In this document: piece by piece, positions 1-5,073 of the stretch | Layout of the letters: each line of letters starts with the position of its first letter | Numbering within the stretch: position 1 is the first letter of the stretch | Source: Myxococcales bacterium | GTDB lineage: Bacteria; Myxococcota; Polyangia; Fen-1088 | NCBI GenBank assembly: GCA_003157315.1 | Contig: PMJE01000469.1 | Coordinates: 950-7,839 of the forward strand | DNA length: 6,890 nt | Direction: 5' to 3' | The notes under the pieces: generated by a model | What the model was told of the DNA's origin: nothing | Seen by the model: the letters and a program-made list of their open reading frames with translations, nothing else | Databases searched by the model: none | Translations under genes and position numbers: made by a program

Positions 1-472
1 CACGCTCGGACAGCATCTTGGGAGCTCCGTGCGAGATGGCGGTGACGATGTCGAGACGGCCGATTCCTTCCTCCTTGAGAAAGTGAACCGCATGCGAATC
101 AGGTTCGGAAAAAAGCGCCACCAGCACATGCGGGCCGTGCACCTCGTTGCGCCCGGCTCCGAAAAGCTGGTTGATCGCCCGCTGGATCACGCGCGCGAAG
201 CCCAAGGTTGGCTGGGCCCGCAACTCCCCCTCATCACCTGCGCCACCTGCTCGGTCGTCGGCCGGCAGGCTGGGCAGCGCACCGGCGAGAAAATCCTCCA
301 GCTTCGCACGCACGCGCGCCGGCTTGCCGCCGCACTCGCGGATGACCTCAGCGGTCTTCTTGTCGTCGAGCAGGGCGAGCAGCAAGTGCTCAAGGCCCGA
401 AAACTCGTGTCGCCGACGGGTGGCATCCTCCAACGCGCGCCGAATCGCTTGTTCCAACTCTGGGCCTAGCAT
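1..472 (-). CDS. clpA: ATP-dependent Clp protease ATP-binding subunit ClpA, N-terminal 157 residues (runs off left edge)
   Basis: ClpA is the AAA+ unfoldase that feeds substrates into the ClpP peptidase in the cytoplasm; its N-domain docks ClpS. Reading the reverse strand from the ATG at 472-470 gives an uninterrupted frame to the window edge, beginning MLGPELEQAIRRALEDA. It matches the double Clp-N repeat seen in ClpA: RHEFSGLEHLLLALLDD at residues 21-37, QPTLGFARVIQRA at 87-99, GRNEVHGPHVLVALFSE at 107-123, and RLDIVTAISHG at 139-149. The QPTLGF..V.QRA and GRNEV stretches are typical of ClpA rather than ClpB or ClpC. Only the N-domain is present, so both AAA+ modules lie outside the window. 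The start overlaps the end of clpS in ATGCTAG, the classic clpS-clpA arrangement, which fixes this start and suggests translational coupling. An acidic, Gly/Ala-rich loop at residues 71-84 between the two halves resembles the E. coli protein. I am sure of the family. Confidence 0.95.
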   Translation of the reverse strand, partial: MLGPELEQAIRRALEDATRRRHEFSGLEHLLLALLDDKKTAEVIRECGGKPARVRAKLEDFLAGALPSLPADDRAGGAGDEGELRAQPTLGFARVIQRAINQLFGAGRNEVHGPHVLVALFSEPDSHAVHFLKEEGIGRLDIVTAISHGAPKMLSER

Positions 473-786
473 GATTGCCTTTGCACCGAACAACGCAGGG
501 GCATCTCGTTGTCGCGGGCATAGCGGACCACTTGGGCCGCCTTGGTCTCGGCGATGTCGCGCGGGTACACCCCGGCCACGCCCACTCCCTTGCTATGCAC
601 GTTCAACATAATCTGCTGGGCAGTCGCGGCATCGTGCTGGAAAAACTTCATCAGCACGTACACCACGAACTCCTGCGTGGTGTAGTCATCGTTGTGGAAC
701 ACGACCTCATATAGATGAGGCCGCTCGACGCGCACCTGGTCGAGCGTTGCAAGATCGCGTTCTCGGTCGAGTTCCCGCTTGGGCAT
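466..786 (-). CDS. clpS: ATP-dependent Clp protease adaptor protein ClpS (106 aa)
   Basis: ClpS binds proteins carrying destabilising N-terminal residues (Phe, Tyr, Trp, Leu) and delivers them to ClpA-ClpP. The 106-residue product has the usual length. After a charged, probably flexible N-terminal tail (about residues 1-23) comes the conserved core: HNDDYTTQEFV at 31-41, with the pocket residues Asn32, Asp33 and Asp34; MLNVHSKG at 60-67, with the pocket His64; and AETKAAQVVRYARDNEMPL at 79-97. These correspond to N34, D35, D36 and H66 of E. coli ClpS. One pocket position differs: the Met that follows NDDYTP in E. coli (M40) is Gln38 here. The ATG at 786 has a weak CAGG ribosome-binding match 6-7 bases upstream. 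The gene is divergent from pepP, and its TAG lies inside the clpA start region, so clpS and clpA form one unit. Confidence 0.95.
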   Translation of the reverse strand: MPKRELDRERDLATLDQVRVERPHLYEVVFHNDDYTTQEFVVYVLMKFFQHDAATAQQIMLNVHSKGVGVAGVYPRDIAETKAAQVVRYARDNEMPLRCSVQRQSC

Positions 787-794
787 GGTCAGCC

Positions 795-813
795 TGACAA
801 TTGTAGCTTGTCA
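795..813. promoter_or_regulatory. Inverted repeat in the clpS/pepP divergent intergenic region; possible operator or clpS promoter
   Basis: TGACAA (795-800) and TTGTCA (808-813) are perfect 6-bp inverted arms around a 7-base centre. Within this, ACAATTGT (797-804) is an 8-bp palindrome, and ATTGTA (800-805) reads TACAAT on the minus strand, five of six matches to a -10 box, 14 bases before the clpS ATG. No convincing -35 was found 16-19 bases upstream. The whole intergenic region (787-905) holds no gene. The arms could be an operator controlling one or both divergent genes, but this rests on pattern alone. Confidence 0.3.
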
Positions 814-891
814 CGATCCGGCCGCGAAACCAGCCGGCAGGTGTCAGGTACTTCTGATCGTCGCTCCCGCGTACACCTCTGCTCTTCGGCG

Positions 892-897
892 TATACT
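892..897 (+). promoter_or_regulatory. -10-like TATACT immediately upstream of pepP
   Basis: TATACT (five of six to TATAAT) ends eight bases before the pepP ATG at 906. If it is used, transcription would begin at or within a base or two of the start codon, giving a leaderless mRNA. Consistent with this, the bases before the ATG show no Shine-Dalgarno sequence. No good -35 hexamer is visible at normal spacing, so the element remains a candidate. Confidence 0.35.
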
Positions 898-905
898 TCG
901 TCGCC

Positions 906-2279
906 ATGAAGCTCAGCGACTTCGACGGCAGAGCCTGCGCCGCACGGCGGGCACGCCTGGCCATGAAACTGGGGACGCAACCCGCCCTGATCGCGGCGGG
1001 AGCGCCGCGACCGCGCACCTCAGCCGGCAACACCTATCCCTTCCGCGCGGCCAGCCATTTCCTCTATCTCTTTGGCTTGCATTTGCCGCGCGCTTTCGGC
1101 CTATGGACGGGCGAGCGCTGGGTGCTGTTTCTCCCTGAGCCGGGCGCTGACTTCGCCCTCTGGCACGGACATGCGCCTGGTCCGTCCGAGCTCGGGGCTG
1201 CGCTGGCCTGCCCGGTCGAGCTGCGGCCGGCGCTGGCAGGGGCCGCGCCCGGTCGGTCCGTGGCCACCCTGCCCGCTCTGGATCAGGAAACCCGCGCCGA
1301 GCAGTCGGAGTTGCTCGGCCGGCCCATCGCCTACGGCAAGCTGGATGCTCTCGATCACCCGCTAGCCGACTCGCTCATCGAGCTGCGTCTAGTCCACGAC
1401 CACGCAGCCATCGCAGCCCTGCGCAGGGCTGCCAACGCCACTGCGGCCGCCTTTCATGCAGGAATCCGCGCGGTCCGTCCCGGGATCAACGAAAGCGTGG
1501 TACGCGCGGCGATGGAAGCGGAGTTCATCCGCCGCGACATGGGTGTGTCGTACGACTCCATCGTCACGGTTCACGGCGAGGTTCTGCACAACGAGGAATA
1601 CCACCACGAGCTGAAATCCGGCGATCTCCTGCTGGTGGATGTGGGCGCCGAGACTGCCGACGGCTGGGCCGGCGACGTCACCCGCACCTGGCCAGTGAGC
1701 GGACGCTACTCGGCCACACAACGGGACTTTTACCAGGTGGTGCTGCACGCGCAGCAAAGCGTGATCGCGGCAGTGCGGCCGGGCGTGCCCTTCCGCGAGC
1801 TGCATTTTCTGGCTGGCCGGCTCATCGCCGAGGGTCTGGTCAACCTGGGCGTGCTGCGCGGCGATCCGGCCGAACTGGTAGCCGACGGCGTGGTGGCGCT
1901 GTTCTTCCCGCATGGGCTGGGCCACCTCATCGGGCTCGACGTGCATGACCTGGAGGATCTGGGTGACCGCGCCACGTACGCGCCCGGCCGCACCCGTTCC
2001 ACCGAGCCGGGCCTGCGCACGCTGCGGCTCGACCGCGACCTCTGTGCGGGCATGGCCATCACCATCGAACCCGGCTTGTATCTGGTCCCGGCGATTCTCG
2101 AAGATCCGGCGCGCACGGCCCTGGCAGGCGATCGACTGCGGCGTGATCGCCTGGCTGCCTTTGCCGACGTCCGCGGCATTCGCATCGAAGACGACGTGCT
2201 GGTCACTGGCGACCACCACGAAGTGCTCACCGCAGCCATTCGCAAGGGCGCCGAATCGATCGAAGAGGAGATTGGCTAG
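906..2279 (+). CDS. pepP: Xaa-Pro aminopeptidase P (M24B metallopeptidase, 457 aa)
   Basis: This cytoplasmic dimetal (normally Mn) enzyme removes the N-terminal residue from peptides whose second residue is proline. Residues 1-150 are an aminopeptidase-P N-terminal domain (note YPFRAASHFLYLFGL at 44-58, like YPYRQNSDFWYFTGF in E. coli PepP). Residues 160-445 are the 'pita-bread' catalytic domain. All five metal ligands are visible by motif: Asp245 (LLLVDVGAE), Asp257 (GWAGDVTRTWP), His340 (HGLGHLIGLDVHD), Glu388 (TIEPGLYL) and Glu428 (IRIEDD). The accessory active-site histidines are His228, His336 and His347. The spacing between the two metal Asp residues is one residue longer than in E. coli. 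The length is close to that of E. coli PepP. There is no signal peptide. The start at 906 is chosen because it preserves the family N-terminus; no ribosome-binding site precedes it. It stands alone: clpS is divergent and the next gene is 133 bases downstream. A prolidase is less likely because of the N-domain. Confidence 0.93.
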   Translation: MKLSDFDGRACAARRARLAMKLGTQPALIAAGAPRPRTSAGNTYPFRAASHFLYLFGLHLPRAFGLWTGERWVLFLPEPGADFALWHGHAPGPSELGAALACPVELRPALAGAAPGRSVATLPALDQETRAEQSELLGRPIAYGKLDALDHPLADSLIELRLVHDHAAIAALRRAANATAAAFHAGIRAVRPGINESVVRAAMEAEFIRRDMGVSYDSIVTVHGEVLHNEEYHHELKSGDLLLVDVGAETADGWAGDVTRTWPVSGRYSATQRDFYQVVLHAQQSVIAAVRPGVPFRELHFLAGRLIAEGLVNLGVLRGDPAELVADGVVALFFPHGLGHLIGLDVHDLEDLGDRATYAPGRTRSTEPGLRTLRLDRDLCAGMAITIEPGLYLVPAILEDPARTALAGDRLRRDRLAAFADVRGIRIEDDVLVTGDHHEVLTAAIRKGAESIEEEIG

Positions 2280-2311
2280 CGCTCGGTGGCGCGGAGTTGG
2301 TATCTCGCATT

Positions 2312-2347
2312 ATCACGCAGTGATTGTCGTGTTCCTATCAGTGGAAC
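2312..2347. repeat. Two small adjacent inverted repeats between pepP and the lipoprotein gene
   Basis: ATCAC (2312-2316) pairs with GTGAT (2320-2324) across GCA, and GTTCC (2331-2335) pairs with GGAAC (2343-2347) across seven bases. They lie 33-68 bases past the pepP stop. Neither is followed by a T-run, so they are poor intrinsic terminators. The second lies just ahead of the likely lipoprotein promoter and could be an operator. Each arm is only five bases, so chance is possible. Confidence 0.25.
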
Positions 2348-2377
2348 TTGGGCTAACGGATCGGAAGCGCGTAGAAT
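2348..2377 (+). promoter_or_regulatory. Candidate sigma-70-type promoter for the lipoprotein gene
   Basis: TTGGGC (2348-2353, three of six to TTGACA) and TAGAAT (2372-2377, five of six to TATAAT) are separated by 18 bases. The -10 ends 35 bases before the ATG at 2413, leaving a leader of roughly 28 bases with an AAAGGG ribosome-binding match in it. The surrounding sequence is more A/T-rich than the flanking genes. The -35 is weak. Confidence 0.35.
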
Positions 2378-2397
2378 ATGGCATGTCGTATCGACAG

Positions 2398-2403
2398 AAA
2401 GGG
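2398..2403 (+). promoter_or_regulatory. Ribosome-binding site that decides the lipoprotein start
   Basis: AAAGGG lies nine bases before the ATG at 2413. The alternative in-frame ATG at 2383 has no purine-rich sequence before it and would put ten extra residues ahead of the hydrophobic signal peptide. This supports the start at 2413. Confidence 0.45.
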
Positions 2404-2412
2404 CTCCTCTCG

Positions 2413-3156
2413 ATGATCACGTTCAGCACGCGATTTCTGACTCTAGCCTTGATGGCAGCATCCCTTTGTTTCCTCGGCTGTGGCAGCAATGACAGCACGA
2501 ACAGCAGTGCCACAGGTGGCACGAGCAGCAATGGCGGAGCGACCGCCACCGGCGGAGCAACCGGCAAGGGCGGAGCTACAGGCGGCGGCGGCTCTGCCAC
2601 GGGGGGCACCAAATCGACGGGGAGCACTGCGAGTTGCACCATTGACAGCAGCACGGTTACGGCCGCCATCTATCCCAGTGGCCTCACCTTGACCAAGGTC
2701 TGCAGCCCGTACATTGTCGACGACATCGACGTCCGAGACGGCGGCGTGCTCACCATCGAGGCCGGCGTGACGGTGAAGTTCAGTGACAACACGACGATCT
2801 CCGTCGGAAAGTCTGGCACCGGCAAGGTCCTGATAAACGGCACGGCGCAGAACCAGATTACCCTGACCACCCAATACGACACGCCTGCCGCTGGAGAGTG
2901 GTATGGCTTGGATTTCTACTCAGGTACGGCGAGCGGGTCGCAAGTTACCTACACCAAGATCGACTACGCAGGGGGCAACTTCGACGGAGCCATCGTCGTC
3001 GAGAAGGCCTTGCCGGCAGGGACGTTGACTCTGGATCACTTGGCCATCGACAACAATGACACTGCGGATGGCGCGGTCCCGATCCTGATGCGCGACGGGT
3101 CGACGACTATCGCCTGCACCAACTGTACGGCCGACGGCACGAAACTTACTCACTAG
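2413..3156 (+). CDS. Putative secreted lipoprotein with Gly/Ala/Thr spacer and beta-helix-like body (247 aa)
   Basis: Residues 1-22 form a lipoprotein signal peptide (a short N-terminus with Arg7, then the hydrophobic LTLALMAASLCFLG), followed by Cys23 in FLGC as the likely lipid-attachment residue. Phe at the -3 position is less usual than Leu. Residues 24-74 are a low-complexity spacer of Gly, Ala, Thr and Ser, of the type abundant in myxobacterial surface lipoproteins. Residues 75-247 are rich in Val, Thr and Asp with short alternating strands. They include GGVLTIEAGVTVKF (110-123), GEWYGLDFYSG (161-171) and TYTKIDYAGG (179-188), which resemble right-handed parallel beta-helix repeat proteins with the W.G..F motif. 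Cys75/Cys97 and Cys235/Cys238 could form disulfides outside the cytoplasm. No catalytic residues can be recognised, and the body is short for a full beta-helix. It is monocistronic and convergent with the kinase. Its function is unknown; a cell-surface or outer-membrane-anchored role is inferred from the signal alone. Confidence 0.8.
   Translation: MITFSTRFLTLALMAASLCFLGCGSNDSTNSSATGGTSSNGGATATGGATGKGGATGGGGSATGGTKSTGSTASCTIDSSTVTAAIYPSGLTLTKVCSPYIVDDIDVRDGGVLTIEAGVTVKFSDNTTISVGKSGTGKVLINGTAQNQITLTTQYDTPAAGEWYGLDFYSGTASGSQVTYTKIDYAGGNFDGAIVVEKALPAGTLTLDHLAIDNNDTADGAVPILMRDGSTTIACTNCTADGTKLTH
2533..2604 (+). repeat. Four degenerate 18-bp tandem units coding a six-residue spacer repeat
   Basis: Units at 2533-2550, 2551-2568, 2569-2586 and 2587-2604 begin GGCGGAGC, GGCGGAGC, GGCGGAGC and GGCGGCTC. 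They encode GGATAT, GGATGK, GGATGG and GGSATG. The repeat sits in the lipoprotein spacer just after the lipidated cysteine. The unit length is a multiple of three, so gain or loss of copies would change spacer length without breaking the frame. Confidence 0.7.
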
Positions 3157-3188
3157 GCCGTGCCGTCCGGAAAGTCATGGTGGGAATT

Positions 3189-3231
3189 GCCGAAGGATTG
3201 AAGCAGGATGCGCAACTTCGGCTAGCGCATC
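3189..3231. terminator. Overlapping hairpins between convergent genes; possible bidirectional terminator
   Basis: GCCGAAG (3189-3195) pairs with CTTCGGC (3216-3222), and GATGCGC (3207-3213) pairs with GCGCATC (3225-3231). All arms are seven bases and perfect. The two hairpins overlap and cannot both form. They sit in the 65-base convergent gap and reach into the last codons of the kinase gene. Neither has a T-tract, so an intrinsic terminator of standard form is not shown. Position is the main argument. Confidence 0.35.
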
Positions 3232-4976
3232 AGCCAGTAGGCGGCGGCTGCTCCCGCAAGCATCAGCGCGGCCACCACCACAGCAGCGACGCGGCGGAGG
3301 CGCGACGGAGCCCTGGCGAGATTAGGCTGCGCGCTCGACGTCTTGCCCGGTCGCGGTGCCGCAAGCCGTGGCATGTACTGCCGCTCCTCCACCGGACGCG
3401 CCAGGCGACGAACCCTGGGCGCGCCCGCAGGTGACGTCCCATCGGGTGGCCCAGCCTTGGTCCCGTTTGCGGAATCGGGTGTCTCGGTATTGATCTCCCC
3501 TGTGTCCAAGTCGACGACCAGCGCGCTCACCTGACAGGGATCGTTCACTTCAAAGGCCGGCTCTGCGATATGAAGCCCGAGAGCGGCACGCAAGCCCTCG
3601 ACCTCCTGCGATCGTTCCCCTGACTTCGCACGCTCGTCAGACAATTCGATCACCGGGATCTCCCTGAAGGTGGAGGCCAAGTCCTCGGCCCCCGCCGCAG
3701 CCCCAAGGGGCTGCGGCGCGCGAACCGGCAACTGCGGCGCCTGGGCGCGCGGAACCAGGGGGGAAGCCAGTGCCGAGGGTGCCTGCACCTTGCCGGCGGG
3801 GACCGGCAGCGCCGCGCCGTCAAGCGCGACCAGTTCGCTGGAAACTGGCGTGGTCGAAAGAGCGCGTGCCAGGTCCATCATCTGGACGGCGGCCGGGTCC
3901 TCGGGAGGGGGCGTCGTGCGGTCTCCCAGCTTGCCTGCCTTGGCCAGGGCCTCCAAGGCATCGCAGAACTCCGCCGCATTCTGCGGCCGGCGCTCAGGGC
4001 GCTTGGCCAGCAGTTTCATGATGAGCGCACCCAGTTCCGGGCTCACTCTGCCTGGGGCAACCAACTCGGGCAGGCGGGGAACCACCTCGACATGGGCCTG
4101 CCAGATATCGACCGGCGTCGGTCCGTCGAGGGGGAGCTGGCCGGTCACCGTCTCGTAGAACATCACGCCCAAGGCGTACAGGTCGGATCGCGCATCGACG
4201 TTGCCGCCGCGGCACTGCTCGGGCGACATGTAGTGCGGCGTTCCGACATTCACGCCGACTGCGGTGTGCGGCCCAGCCGCGGTCTGACCGCTCTCCCGCA
4301 CCAGCAGCTTGGCCAGGCCGAAATCCACCAACTTCACTTTGGGCGGCTGATCGCTTCCCTGAGGGATCAGAATGACATTGTCGGGCTTGAGATCGCGATG
4401 AACGATCTCGTGGGCATGCACGGCCGACAACACACGCCCCACGTCCATGAACATCGGGTAGGTGTCGAACGGAGTCAGTCGCCGGTGCATGCGCAACACG
4501 GCGCCCAGGCTACGTCCGTCGAGAAACTCCATTACGTAGTACGGCCGCCCGTCGGTGAGCCGGCCGAAGGAGAAAATGTCCACCAGCCCCGGGTGGCGGA
4601 TGTCGTTGACCGCGCGGGCTTCAAGCACGAAGCGTCGGATGGCGTTGCTGTTCTTGGCCAGCTTGCCCGACAAGACCTTGATTGCGACCTTCTTGCCGAT
4701 AATGGGATGGACCGCGCTGTACACCGTGCCCATTCCACCCTCGGCTATGCGATCCGCGATCTGGTACTCGCCCACCAAAGTACCGGGCTGCAGCCGCGTG
4801 ATTGGGGTGCCCTCGGCCGCGTGGTAAAAGCCTGACGGCCGAGTCGGGACGGGCGGCGTTGGTGTCGCGACCACAGCGGGGCCTTCCCCGGGACGGGGCG
4901 TCCCTCCGGGACAGTCGAACTCGAAGTTCGCGCCGTGGGCCGGCTTGCCACAGCGCGGGCAGATGTCATATGCCAT
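3222..4976 (-). CDS. Hanks-type serine/threonine protein kinase with N-terminal Cys motif and C-terminal membrane anchor (584 aa)
   Basis: This is predicted to phosphorylate Ser/Thr of unknown substrates from the inner face of the membrane. In order: residues 6-25, a zinc-ribbon-like CPRC...DCPGG with only three cysteines (6, 9, 22) plus His14; a Pro-rich linker to about 50; and a kinase domain at about 71-345. The kinase has the glycine loop EGGMGTVY (79-86), Lys100 in VAIK, Glu119 of helix C, the catalytic loop HRDLKPDN (193-200; Asp195), DFG at 218-220, GTPHYMSPEQ at 245-254 and Asp265 in SDLYALG. All catalytic residues are present, and it is an RD kinase. Then come a long Pro/Ala-rich linker (350-560) and one hydrophobic helix at about 563-582, ending WLMR. 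No extracytoplasmic sensor follows. The ATG at 4976 is chosen because it opens directly on the Cys motif; the frame extends 48 codons further upstream, but that part overlaps fabF and looks non-coding. No clear ribosome-binding site is seen. The gene lies 97 bases downstream of fabF on the same strand and converges with the lipoprotein gene. Confidence 0.93.
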   Translation of the reverse strand: MAYDICPRCGKPAHGANFEFDCPGGTPRPGEGPAVVATPTPPVPTRPSGFYHAAEGTPITRLQPGTLVGEYQIADRIAEGGMGTVYSAVHPIIGKKVAIKVLSGKLAKNSNAIRRFVLEARAVNDIRHPGLVDIFSFGRLTDGRPYYVMEFLDGRSLGAVLRMHRRLTPFDTYPMFMDVGRVLSAVHAHEIVHRDLKPDNVILIPQGSDQPPKVKLVDFGLAKLLVRESGQTAAGPHTAVGVNVGTPHYMSPEQCRGGNVDARSDLYALGVMFYETVTGQLPLDGPTPVDIWQAHVEVVPRLPELVAPGRVSPELGALIMKLLAKRPERRPQNAAEFCDALEALAKAGKLGDRTTPPPEDPAAVQMMDLARALSTTPVSSELVALDGAALPVPAGKVQAPSALASPLVPRAQAPQLPVRAPQPLGAAAGAEDLASTFREIPVIELSDERAKSGERSQEVEGLRAALGLHIAEPAFEVNDPCQVSALVVDLDTGEINTETPDSANGTKAGPPDGTSPAGAPRVRRLARPVEERQYMPRLAAPRPGKTSSAQPNLARAPSRLRRVAAVVVAALMLAGAAAAYWLMR

Positions 4977-4988
4977 AAATGCTAGAGA

Positions 4989-4994
4989 ATTGTA
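4989..4994 (-). promoter_or_regulatory. -10-like TACAAT just upstream of the kinase gene
   Basis: ATTGTA on the plus strand reads TACAAT on the minus strand, five of six to TATAAT, 12 bases before the kinase ATG. A transcript from it would have a leader of only about five bases. It sits in a small A/T-rich island in the 97-base fabF-kinase gap (4977-5073). No good -35 is seen. It offers an alternative to read-through from fabF. Confidence 0.3.
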
Positions 4995-5073
4995 TCGCGC
5001 CCGAGTGCGGGACGCCGGATTTCTCGCTCGGCTGATGGGACTCGTTCTTCGATCTCTTGACGCATGCCTGCAC

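Noticed and set aside
29..611. Two plus-strand open frames opposite clpA and clpS
   Set aside because: clpA and clpS on the minus strand match their families end to end, so these frames are shadows.
1389..2219. 276-codon open frame on the minus strand opposite pepP
   Set aside because: It lies fully antisense to a gene with all catalytic motifs, and its translation resembles no family. High GC removes stop codons in antisense frames.
1912..2412. N-terminal extension of the lipoprotein frame back through pepP
   Set aside because: The frame is open by chance through the pepP end. The signal peptide and ribosome-binding site place the true start at 2413.
2443..2874. 143-codon minus-strand frame opposite the lipoprotein
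   Set aside because: It is an antisense shadow across the Gly/Ala repeat; the plus strand carries a coherent signal peptide and spacer.
4092..4835. 247-codon open frame on the plus strand opposite the kinase domain
   Set aside because: It is the antisense shadow of conserved kinase codons, with no independent support.
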